NCBI RefSeq assembly: GCF_038751955.1
Contig: NZ_JBCEXH010000010.1
Span: forward strand, 1-53,168
Reading direction: 5' to 3'
Source: Methanocalculus natronophilus
GTDB taxonomy: Archaea > Halobacteriota > Methanomicrobia > Methanomicrobiales > Methanocorpusculaceae
DNA: 53,168 bases
The notes beneath the pieces were generated by a model, which was not told the DNA's origin, did not search any database, and saw only the letters and a list, made by a program, of their open reading frames with translations. This document shows positions 41,720 through 49,209 of this stretch, one piece after another; position 1 is the stretch's first letter; every line of letters starts with the position of its first letter. A program made the translations under genes and the position numbers.

Positions 41720-43663
41720 ATGGACTCACGATGGTTCTTTCCCCTTCTTCTTTTTCTCTGCTTCATAGCAGCCCAGCCGGTTGCTGCAGCAGATGGTCAC
41801 GCTGTACAGCCAATCGGATTAGCAGACCCTGACGGGGTCGAGGCGTTTCTTGATGATATCATGCCTGCAAACCTCGCCCTCTACAATGTGCCGGGGGCAA
41901 CGGTTGCGGTTGTGAAAGACGGAGAACTCGTGGTTGCGAAAGGCTATGGGTATAGTGATATCGAAAACCGGGTACCCGTGGATGCGGATGACACGCTCTT
42001 TCGGATCGGATCGATCACAAAACTCTTCACCTGGACAGCGGTGATGCAGCTGCAGTCTGAGGGGAGACTCGATCTCGATACTGATGTAAACCAGTACCTG
42101 AAGGATTTCCAGGTACCAGACACCTATCCCGGCGAGCCGGTCACGATGCGCCACCTGATGACGCATACCGCCGGTTTTGAAGAGTGTACTGTCATGATGC
42201 AGGTTGAAAGCGTGGATGACCTGATCTCGTTTCGGGATTATTGTGCAGACTACATGCCCGCACGGGTCAGTCCACCCGGAACACTTACCTCCTATTCAAA
42301 TTACGGCACCACGCTTGCAGCAGTTGTTGTGGAGGATATCACCGGCATTCCCTTTGAAGCGTATCTCGATGAGCAGATAATCATACCCCTCAGGATGGAC
42401 AGTACCAGTATCAGGGAGGATCTCCCCCCTGAAAGGGCTGAGCGGCTCTCGAAGGGATATGTCTTCGGCAGGAAGAACAGTGAAGCCCCGGATTTTATCT
42501 TTACTATCGGCCCTGCCGGATCCATCAGCTCAAATGCACCCGATATGGCGGCATTTCTTGCAATGCATATGATGGGAGGAACACGTAATGATGTCACAAT
42601 CCTCCCCCGTGATACAGCAGAGCTGATGCATGCAGAGGCGTTCACCAATGATCCACGCGGCTCAGGGGTCTGCCTTGGATTCTATGAGATGCATGTCAAT
42701 AACCATCGGTTGATCGGCCATGGCGGCGATACCCTCACCTTCCACTCACTGCTCATGTATATTCCAGAAGAGCAGGCCGGCTTCTTCGTCTCATACAACA
42801 GTGTCGGCGGGGCGACGGCAAGAAATGATCTCTTATTCGCCTTTATGGATCACTATTACCCGGCTGAAGAGGTGACGATCCCTGATCCGGACCCAGCTCT
42901 TGTTCCCGATCTCAGGATATATGCCGGAACCTATGAGACAAACCGGCGCAACATTGCACACTTTGAGAAGTATCACGGCGAGCGATCGCCGATTGTGGTT
43001 TCTGCCTCTGGTGCTGGGACACTCCTCATAGATTACGGAAGCACCACCCTTGAGTACGTAATGATCGAGCCCGATATCTTCGCGCTGCCTGATGGCGATA
43101 CACAGGGCACCGGGAACCTCATCTTCAATGTGGGCGATTCCGGGAGAGCGGACTATTTTGTCTATAGCAATGTCCCGATCTTTGCGTTTGAGCGGCTTGC
43201 CTGGTATGACACCCCGGCATTTCTTGGGAATGTGTTTACAATAGCAGGGATTATCCTTGCGACCGTCCTCCTCTGGCCGCTTCTCGCCGCATTCAGGGTG
43301 AGTCATGCCATTCCTGATCCCTATGCAAACAAGAATGCAACCCGTGCACGGTGGATAGCAGGTACAGCTGCACTCTCACTCCTTGGATTTGTCCTTATAC
43401 TCGTGCCAAAGGTAATTGATGATGCGGCACTGGCAGCAACATACCTACAGAGTCCTGTTCCACCATTTGAATTTTCAATCGTCCTGACTGTGCCGGTATT
43501 GTCTCTTCTCCTGACGCTCCTAACAGTTGGTTTTGTTGCTTTTGCCTGGAAAGAGGCATACTGGAGCCGCCTGCACAGAATCCATTACACACTTGTTGCA
43601 GCCGCCGCAGTTGCGATGCTCTGGTGGATAATCTCCTGGAATCTCTGGGTATTTTCACTCTGA
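41720..43663 (+). CDS. Beta-lactamase-like (class C/serine hydrolase) protein with C-terminal membrane segments
   Basis: This is a 647-residue secreted or membrane hydrolase. Residues 1-24 are a signal peptide ending A-A-A. The penicillin-binding-protein/class C beta-lactamase fold (about 35-385) has all three motifs: S98-I-T-K101 (nucleophile), Y192-S-N194 and H334-G-G336. A beta domain (about 390-490) follows and then four membrane segments to the C-terminus. Archaea lack murein, so the substrate may be a D-amino-acid peptide, ester or surface polymer; this is inference. Confidence 0.88.
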   Translation: MDSRWFFPLLLFLCFIAAQPVAAADGHAVQPIGLADPDGVEAFLDDIMPANLALYNVPGATVAVVKDGELVVAKGYGYSDIENRVPVDADDTLFRIGSITKLFTWTAVMQLQSEGRLDLDTDVNQYLKDFQVPDTYPGEPVTMRHLMTHTAGFEECTVMMQVESVDDLISFRDYCADYMPARVSPPGTLTSYSNYGTTLAAVVVEDITGIPFEAYLDEQIIIPLRMDSTSIREDLPPERAERLSKGYVFGRKNSEAPDFIFTIGPAGSISSNAPDMAAFLAMHMMGGTRNDVTILPRDTAELMHAEAFTNDPRGSGVCLGFYEMHVNNHRLIGHGGDTLTFHSLLMYIPEEQAGFFVSYNSVGGATARNDLLFAFMDHYYPAEEVTIPDPDPALVPDLRIYAGTYETNRRNIAHFEKYHGERSPIVVSASGAGTLLIDYGSTTLEYVMIEPDIFALPDGDTQGTGNLIFNVGDSGRADYFVYSNVPIFAFERLAWYDTPAFLGNVFTIAGIILATVLLWPLLAAFRVSHAIPDPYANKNATRARWIAGTAALSLLGFVLILVPKVIDDAALAATYLQSPVPPFEFSIVLTVPVLSLLLTLLTVGFVAFAWKEAYWSRLHRIHYTLVAAAAVAMLWWIISWNLWVFSL

Positions 43664-43905
43664 GACTCGCTTCTCTTTTTATTTTTCGACTAAACCCGGA
43701 TAGTCCGGGATAATCCGGGATAATCCAGAATAATCCAGGATAGTCCAGGATCACAGGGGGATTGAACCCTATGCAACACCCTTCTCGTGAAACCTGTGTA
43801 CCATCCTTTGGCAGTCCATTCGACCTTTTGCCTTCGTAAGCCAGGCACGACACAGGCGATACACTTATGCGATTATACCTGCCTCTCTTCTGCTAGGGAG
43901 GCCTG
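43664..43905. other. Gap with tandem repeats; no gene
   Basis: Besides a 10-base tandem repeat (43691-43750), a T-rich stretch CTTCTCTTTTTATTTTT (about 43670-43686) directly follows the hydrolase stop and may terminate transcription. The remainder to 43905 shows nothing identifiable. Confidence 0.45.
43691..43750. repeat. 10-bp tandem repeat, six copies
   Basis: Six units of about TAATCCGGGA/TAGTCCAGGA run head to tail with substitutions at two or three positions. The core GGATAATCC is nearly palindromic (GGAT-A-ATCC), so the array could form alternating small hairpins. Confidence 0.85.
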
Positions 43906-44589
43906 ATGATGCCAAAGAGAGGAGCAAGAGACGAGCTTGCAGACAGAATCAGAACTGATGCCACCGCAGGTGCTGACGGGCTGATCCGGATGCAGTCCTT
44001 TATACACCATACTGCAGATTCGGGACTGCTTGACCGGTGTGGATCAGTATTTGCTGAGCATTTCAGGCCCGGAAAGCCGACAAAGATCCTGACTGGCGAG
44101 GTGAGCGGGATCCTGGCAGCCCTGCCAGCGGGCATCCATCTGGACATCCCTGTCCTGATCGCACGGAAAGAGGTTCCAAAGACGTTTCCAGCCAACCTGA
44201 TCGAGGAGAAGGTCATATCCAGGACAAAGGGAAGAGAGAGCTCCCTCTCCATCATCTCCGATCACCTGAATGGGGATGACCGGGTGCTGATCATCGACGA
44301 TGTGCTTGCCAGGGGAGAGACGGTTGCTGCATTGATCAGGCTCGCAGTCCGGGCAGGTGCAGAGGTTGTCGGGGTCGGGGTGCTTGTTGAGAAGGTGTAT
44401 GAAGGGGGAAGGCAACAGATCCGGCCGGAGATTCCTGTGCATGCCCTCTGCTCGATCCAATCGGTTGAGGGAGGGGTGATTCAGATCGCAGACGACACTG
44501 CGTACGACACGGCATACGACACTGCAAACAATAGCACAGACAATAGCACAGACGACATTACACACAACACTGCACCCGATTCTTCATAA
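43906..44589 (+). CDS. Phosphoribosyltransferase (adenine/xanthine type) with a repeat-encoded C-terminal tail
   Basis: This 227-residue purine phosphoribosyltransferase-like protein has the PRPP motif V-L-I-I-D-D-V-L-A-R-G-E-T near residues 125-137. Upstream is I-L-T-G-E-V-S-G-I and A-R-K-E-V-P, matching Apt/Xpt-type proteins that salvage a purine base using PRPP. It may start at 43906 or the second Met. Residues about 196-227 are a low-complexity tail (D-T-A-Y, N-S-T-D units) encoded by a 12-bp tandem repeat and are probably not part of the enzyme. The exact base is unknown. Confidence 0.85.
   Translation: MMPKRGARDELADRIRTDATAGADGLIRMQSFIHHTADSGLLDRCGSVFAEHFRPGKPTKILTGEVSGILAALPAGIHLDIPVLIARKEVPKTFPANLIEEKVISRTKGRESSLSIISDHLNGDDRVLIIDDVLARGETVAALIRLAVRAGAEVVGVGVLVEKVYEGGRQQIRPEIPVHALCSIQSVEGGVIQIADDTAYDTAYDTANNSTDNSTDDITHNTAPDSS
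44494..44577. repeat. 12-bp tandem repeat inside the phosphoribosyltransferase gene
   Basis: Seven 12-base units begin with GACACTGCGTAC, GACACGGCATAC, GACACTGCAAAC and then drift to AATAGCACAGAC (twice) and related sequences. In frame they encode 4-residue repeats (D-T-A-Y, D-T-A-Y, D-T-A-N, N-S-T-D, N-S-T-D, D-I-T-H, N-T-A-P) just before the stop. Confidence 0.9.
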
Positions 44590-44711
44590 CCACATCAGGT
44601 GCCAGGAAAGGTGTCAGTTGTCCAGATCATTGTCAGGTGCGAGACCATTGTAGTTACACAGACAAGTGTCAGTCACCAGTACCAGTGTCAGGTGCCAGAA
44701 CAAGTATCAGT

Positions 44712-44972
44712 CATCAGGAGTGACGAAAAGCAGCTGCGGCGCGGGTATCGGGGGGCGGGGTCAGCGATAGGGATCAGGATGACAGAGCTGATACACCCTT
44801 GCTCATCAGAGCAACCTGAAAGGCGATTCCGCAGGAATCGGGGTGGTATCTGCTTCTGGCAGCCCCCGGAGCATTCCCGCCCCTCCCGCGCCAGCATCTG
44901 CGGCAACCCGACTCAACCTCCCTTGCGAAGCACTTGCGGACGGGGGAAGGGGCGGTTGGGGGGGTTATCTGA
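44712..44972 (+). repeat. Dispersed repeat copy A (carries the insert)
   Basis: Shared with copies B, C and D are ATCAGGAG..., AGCAGCTGC, then after the insert AGCATCTGC, GGCAACCCG, CCCTTGCGAAGCA, TGCGGACGGG, GGGGCGGTTGGGG and TTATCTGA. Copy A lacks the upstream GGGAAAAGATCCC block seen in the others. Confidence 0.8.
44738..44892 (+). mobile_element. 155-bp MITE-like insert in repeat copy A
   Basis: The insert is bounded by inverted ends GGCGCGGG...GGGGGGCGGGG (left) and CCCGCCCCTCCCGCGCC (right). It is flanked exactly by direct repeats AGCAGCTGC (44729-44737) and AGCATCTGC (44893-44901), 8 of 9 identical. Inside is a 35-base core (44796-44830) identical to the one in copy B, holding the perfect hairpin TTGCTC-ATCA-GAGCAA, followed by CGATTCC-GCA-GGAATCG. 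It has no transposase. Confidence 0.75.
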
Positions 44973-45175
44973 ATCCTCTCCATAACGCTAATCACGAAGA
45001 TATTCCTGAAGTCTGAGGAACATATGGGAAAAGATCCCGATAGAGAACCCGATGCTACAGCCGAATTATCAGGAGAGACTGAAGCATCTGCGGCAACCCG
45101 GCTCAACAACCCCTTGCGAAGCACTTGCGGACGGGGGGAGGGGCGGTTGGGGCGGTTATCTGATACCCAATACCA
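44973..45175 (+). repeat. Dispersed repeat copy C (empty-site form)
   Basis: It contains GGGAAAAGATCCC (45026-45038), TAGAGAACC, then a single AGCATCTGC (45083-45091) with no insert, followed by GGCAACCCGG, CCCCTTGCGAAGCACTTGCG and GGGGCGGTTGGGG, ending TTATCTGATACC. Confidence 0.8.
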
Positions 45176-45258
45176 ATAACCTTCAGACATATGGAGAAGA
45201 GCCGATCGATCCTGAGATGGCTCTCCAGACCAGAGCTCTCCCGGACCCGGAAATCCCG

Positions 45259-46419
45259 TCACTCCACCTCATCGCTCTTTTGGTTCACCAGCATCATGCT
45301 GATGATAATTGCCGAGAAGACGATCTGCATCCCTGAGAGAAACAGGGTGAGTGACCAGACTGCATTTGTTATCTGGTAAAGATCACCAAATCCGCCTGCC
45401 ACCCACTCATAGATGATACCAAGCCCAATCGCGACACCACCACAGATGAGGAGGAGTCCAAGTATGAGCTCCCGCTCAAGATTGTAGTAGTGCATGAATT
45501 GTCCAATGAACCGGCTCTTATCGCTGTACCCGTGAATAACCGAGTACACTTTGATCATCACCCCCATCAGAAGAGCCTGAAGGCCGCCGATGAAGGCGAG
45601 TGCGGCAAGGATGAAGGAATGCATACTGGAGGTCTCAATATCCCCCTGCAGATAGAAGAAGAGCATCATAAAGAGGCCAAAGAAGGTGAAGACAAGGCCC
45701 GGCACAGCAATAAACGGAATCGGGCGGTAGAGGAGCATGAACCTGATATGCCGCCATCCATCCCTGAAACTGTTCAGCTTGGATGGAGCGACCCGCGGCC
45801 AGTAGGTGATCGGGACTTCACCGATACAAAGCCCCTTCTTTGCCGCTTCAATGAACATCTCAGAGGCAAACTCCATCCCTCCTGTCCTGAGGTCAAGCTG
45901 CTCAAGTGCATCTCTTTGTATCACCCGAAAGCCGCTATGAGCATCTGAGATGTCTGTATTGAAGAGCTTGTTCAAAAGCCATGTCAGGAACGGATTTCCG
46001 ATGTACTGATGCAGGCGTGGCATTGCACCGGGCCTGATCTCCCCCTTCAGGCGGGATCCAAGGACAAAATCATATCCCTCATCGATGCGCCTGACAAGTT
46101 TTGGCAGATCACGGAAGTCATAGGTATCATCAGCATCCCCTATTGCAATGTACCGTCCCCGTGCAGAGGCAAGGCCCGCAAGATATGCATTCCCATATCC
46201 GAGATAGTCAGGATGCACAACTATTGCACCAAGCGATCGTGCAATCTCTGAGGTTCTGTCTGTTGAAGAGTCAGCAATGATAATCTCTCCCACCATCCCA
46301 AGCTCTTCAAAGGCCTGATGGATCTTTTCAATACAGGATCTGATCGTCTTCTCTTCGTTGAGAGTGGGCATTACAACTGAGATATCTGGTGCAGAAAGAG
46401 ACATGGAACCTATATCCAT
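45259..46419 (-). CDS. Family 2 glycosyltransferase, dolichol-phosphate sugar synthase-like
   Basis: This is a 386-residue membrane glycosyltransferase with an N-terminal GT-A domain (about 10-225). V-V-M-P-T-L-N-E-E-K-T-I opens the fold and the metal-binding D-A-D-D-T-Y-D is near residues 95-101. H-S-G-F-R-V-I-Q-R is typical of DPM1/DPG-like enzymes. Four C-terminal membrane segments (about 230-380) follow. It likely transfers a sugar to dolichyl phosphate for surface glycans, in keeping with nearby aglB. The ATG at 46404 is an alternative start. CCATAAATACG near 46435 is a candidate TATA box. Confidence 0.9.
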   Translation of the reverse strand: MDIGSMSLSAPDISVVMPTLNEEKTIRSCIEKIHQAFEELGMVGEIIIADSSTDRTSEIARSLGAIVVHPDYLGYGNAYLAGLASARGRYIAIGDADDTYDFRDLPKLVRRIDEGYDFVLGSRLKGEIRPGAMPRLHQYIGNPFLTWLLNKLFNTDISDAHSGFRVIQRDALEQLDLRTGGMEFASEMFIEAAKKGLCIGEVPITYWPRVAPSKLNSFRDGWRHIRFMLLYRPIPFIAVPGLVFTFFGLFMMLFFYLQGDIETSSMHSFILAALAFIGGLQALLMGVMIKVYSVIHGYSDKSRFIGQFMHYYNLERELILGLLLICGGVAIGLGIIYEWVAGGFGDLYQITNAVWSLTLFLSGMQIVFSAIIISMMLVNQKSDEVE

Positions 46420-46572
46420 TTTTATTTTACCCGTATTTATGGTCTTGCTTATGCTTCAGCACAAATCCTCGCAGCATCTTCTCGGACTACCAGGACAACC
46501 CCGACGACACGGGCTACACAGACTACACAGACTATTGTAACAGAATGTTACACAGATGAATGTACAAGGACG

Positions 46573-46965
46573 CTTCTCCAAAATTCTGATCGCTTGTGTT
46601 TTTCCTGAATTCTTCGAAACGTGGGAAAAGATCCCGGGTAGAGATCCAGATGCAGCAACCACAATAATCAGGATGAGTGAAGCAGCTGCGGCGCGGGTAT
46701 AGGGGGGCGGGGTCAAGCGAAAGAGGCAGGCTGGCAGAGGTGATAAGCCCTTGCTCATCAGAGCAACCTGAAAGGCGATTCCAAAAGTTTCGGGGCATAT
46801 CTCCTCTGAAAGCCAAACGGAAGCTTTCCCGCCCCTCCCGCGCCAGCATATGCGGCCATACAGTACACCCAGTACACCCAGTACGACCATCACCCGACTC
46901 AACACCCCTTGCGAAGCATGTGCGGACGGGTCAGGGGCGGTGGGGGGGTCTTCTGACACGAGAGT
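46573..46965 (+). repeat. Dispersed repeat copy B (full length, with insert)
   Basis: This is the longest copy. The left block has TTTTTCCTGAATTCTTCG and GGGAAAAGATCCCGGGTAGA (46623-46642). AGCAGCTGC is followed by the 155-bp insert, then AGCATATGC. A small AGTACACCC tandem (46862-46887) follows, then CATCACCCGACTCAACACCC, TTGCGAAGCA, TGCGGACGGG and GGGGCGGTGGGGGGG. Confidence 0.8.
46690..46844 (+). mobile_element. 155-bp MITE-like insert in repeat copy B
   Basis: It has the same length, ends and position as the insert in copy A. GGCGCGGGTATAGGGGGGCG marks the left end and CCCGCCCCTCCCGCGCC (46828-46844) the right. Flanks are AGCAGCTGC (46681-46689) and AGCATATGC (46845-46853), 7 of 9 identical. 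The 35-base core with hairpin TTGCTCATCAGAGCAA is at 46748-46782. The rest has diverged from copy A. Confidence 0.75.
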
Positions 46966-47131
46966 ACCAGAGCCCCCTATCCAATGTAACTCCATGCCTG
47001 TCTGTGACTCTTCTACTACCAAGAAGCTTCAAGACATAAGATGAAGAGCCTGGAGCAGAAACGATACCCGGATAGAGACCAGGATACGCAAATAATTACT
47101 TATATAATCTCTCAACTCGGACTCATCTGGT

Positions 47132-49111
47132 ATGCCCCGGTTGCGGATTGTGGAGAAAGTGGGTATTCTTGCCGTCATTGTCCTTGCTGCAGTTGCACTT
47201 CGGATCCAGACGTTCCAGCAGGTCTTCACCGAGCATGGAATCTTGTTTCTTGAGTATGACCCCTACTACCATATGCGCAGAATTGCCTATTCTGCTGAAT
47301 ATTTTCCGAATTTCATCTCCTTTGACACCTATATCAATTTTCCGCGTGGCCATGCAATCGGCTGGCCCCCACTCTTTGATACCGCAATTGGAGGCGTTGC
47401 TTTCATACTCGGGCTTGGAAGCCCCTCTGTCACGCTCATCGAAACAGTCGGGGCAGTGGCACCCGTTGTAATCGGCCTTCTTCTCCTTCTCCCAATCTAC
47501 TACGCTGCCAGAGTTTTCTTTGGTGGAGAGGAGTATGGACTGGCAGCCGCCGGGATTGCCGCGATCCTCCCTGCGCATGTGCTGATCTCACTCCTTGGAT
47601 TTGTTGATCATCATGTTATGGAAACCCTTCTCCAGGCCTGCATGGTCCTTGGAGTACTACTGATTGTCCGGTGCCCTGAGAAGCTGACACTCTGGTCTCT
47701 CTTTCTGGGTGCCACCTTTCTCGCTACAATCTACTCAATTCCCTCAGCATTGATTTATATCGGGAGTATTGGGCTTTTCCTGGTCGCCATGATCATCCTC
47801 CGCCATATACGGAATCACTCATCCCGCGATCTCCTCTATGCCGGTGGAGTCGCCTTTGGCTCTGCAGGAGTTATCGCTCTCATCATCAACACCCTCTTCT
47901 TCGAAGGGTTTGTTTTTGAGCCAATACTACTCTCAGTCTTCCAGCCGGCCTTCCTCTTCCTCTGTCTTGGAGGAATAGCCGGAGCTGCCCTCCTCTCTGA
48001 TCTCCTCAGTAAACGGCCATGGCCCTGGTACATCGCCACGCTCGCCGGGATTGGAGGAGGCGGGGCCGCCCTTGTATACTTCCTCTTCCCGTCCGTCTAC
48101 AATGCGATTCTCTCAGGATTTAATTATATATTAGGCGCAGATCCGGTTTTTGGCTATATTGGCGAGGCTGCCTCCATACTCTACATCACAGGGAGCTTTT
48201 CACTGATGCCGTTCTGGGACCTCTATACTGTCCCGCTTTTCCTTGCAGTCATCGGATCGATCGTCTATTGTTCCAAAAGGGTCAAGAACAAAACCTTTGA
48301 TGATGCGGATCTTATGCTCATTCTCCTCGCACTCTTCGGCCTCATCCTCGTACTCTTCCAGACGCGGTTCCTGGATCTGCTGATTGTTCCGGTGGTGATC
48401 TGGGCATCATATGGTGCTGTTTCTCTACTTGAGGCTCTTGGCATCCGAAAGATAGGGGTGCCTGAAGAAGCTGAGAAGAAGAAGAGGAAGAAGAAGAACC
48501 GGGAGAATGAGGAGTCACTGAAGATGCAGCGTGCAGCTGGCGTTCTGGTTGCTCTTCTGATCATAATCGTTCCGACGGTACACTCGGCAGCAGGCATGAA
48601 TGAGCGGCTTCCCGGGCCTCCGTCAGACGAGAAGATTGGGGCGCTTGAGTTTCTCAAAAGTGAGACGCCCTCCCCGGGAGGCTATCATGATATGACAATG
48701 CAGCCCGACTATAGTGTCATCAGCCGCTGGGACTGGGGGAACCATATCATCTATATAGCAGAGAGACCGGTTGTGTCAAACAATTTCCAGACAGCTATCG
48801 TTGAGTCATCGCGGTTCCTGACAACGACAGACATAGAGGACGCAGAGCGGATCCTTGATCGCCGCAATGTCCGGTATGTCGTCACCCAGCACCTGACACA
48901 GGGAGAATTCACCAATTTCCTCTCCCTCGGCGGTGTCGATATCAGCACACTCACCGAGACAGAGTTCCTTGATATCGCCGGTGAATCGGTATACTTCCGG
49001 CTGCATCACGAGGGTGCAAAGACCCTCCCGCAGTTCACCCTCATCTATGAATCCCATGACGATCTGACCGGGGCAAAGGTCTTTGAGTATACCGGGTGGG
49101 CGCAGGGGTAG
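47132..49111 (+). CDS. aglB: AglB/STT3-family oligosaccharyltransferase
   Basis: This enzyme transfers lipid-linked glycan to Asn of N-x-S/T sequons on the outer face of the membrane. The 659-residue protein has the first external-loop motif E-Y-D-P-Y-Y-H-M-R at 41-49 (D43 metal ligand). About a dozen membrane segments run to residue about 445, a Lys/Glu-rich stretch lies near 450-470, one more membrane segment lies near 474-492, and a short C-terminal globular domain follows. The usual W-W-D-Y-G motif reads R-W-D-W-G near residue 532. It is shorter than many archaeal AglB proteins. Its neighbours, the GT2 transferase and two sugar dehydrogenases, support a glycan locus. Confidence 0.92.
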   Translation: MPRLRIVEKVGILAVIVLAAVALRIQTFQQVFTEHGILFLEYDPYYHMRRIAYSAEYFPNFISFDTYINFPRGHAIGWPPLFDTAIGGVAFILGLGSPSVTLIETVGAVAPVVIGLLLLLPIYYAARVFFGGEEYGLAAAGIAAILPAHVLISLLGFVDHHVMETLLQACMVLGVLLIVRCPEKLTLWSLFLGATFLATIYSIPSALIYIGSIGLFLVAMIILRHIRNHSSRDLLYAGGVAFGSAGVIALIINTLFFEGFVFEPILLSVFQPAFLFLCLGGIAGAALLSDLLSKRPWPWYIATLAGIGGGGAALVYFLFPSVYNAILSGFNYILGADPVFGYIGEAASILYITGSFSLMPFWDLYTVPLFLAVIGSIVYCSKRVKNKTFDDADLMLILLALFGLILVLFQTRFLDLLIVPVVIWASYGAVSLLEALGIRKIGVPEEAEKKKRKKKNRENEESLKMQRAAGVLVALLIIIVPTVHSAAGMNERLPGPPSDEKIGALEFLKSETPSPGGYHDMTMQPDYSVISRWDWGNHIIYIAERPVVSNNFQTAIVESSRFLTTTDIEDAERILDRRNVRYVVTQHLTQGEFTNFLSLGGVDISTLTETEFLDIAGESVYFRLHHEGAKTLPQFTLIYESHDDLTGAKVFEYTGWAQG

Positions 49112-49209
49112 GCTGGGGAGGCATCTCCCCAAAAACCTGGCGCAGATTCAGGTGAGATTGAATCCGGATCAAAGCGCTTAATGTCTTGTATGCCAATCAA
49201 TCTTTAGAG

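Larger units (their letters stand above)
44590..45258. other. 669-base region of repeats between two genes
   Basis: No protein gene is credible here. The region begins with degenerate CAGGTGCCAG and GTGTCAGT units (44596-44712). Repeat copies A (with insert) and C follow side by side. The last 80 bases next to the glycosyltransferase stop show nothing notable. Confidence 0.7.
46420..47131. other. 712-base region with repeat copy B and aglB promoter
   Basis: Two perfect CTACACAGA units lie near 46513-46530. Repeat copy B follows. Beyond 46965 nothing is identifiable until ACTTATATAATC (about 47098-47109), a strong TATA box about 28 bases before the aglB ATG, again suggesting a leaderless mRNA. 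Open frames crossing the repeat are not credible. Confidence 0.65.

Noticed and set aside
44774-45262. A 162-codon minus-strand frame covering repeat copies A and C
   Set aside because: Similar peptides arise from the other copies only in part and in shifted frames; there is no family match and no ribosome-binding site.
46456-47022. A 188-codon minus-strand open frame across repeat copy B
   Set aside because: It crosses the 155-bp insert, and the matching frames in copies A, C and D are shifted or broken, so it is a shadow of a non-coding repeat.
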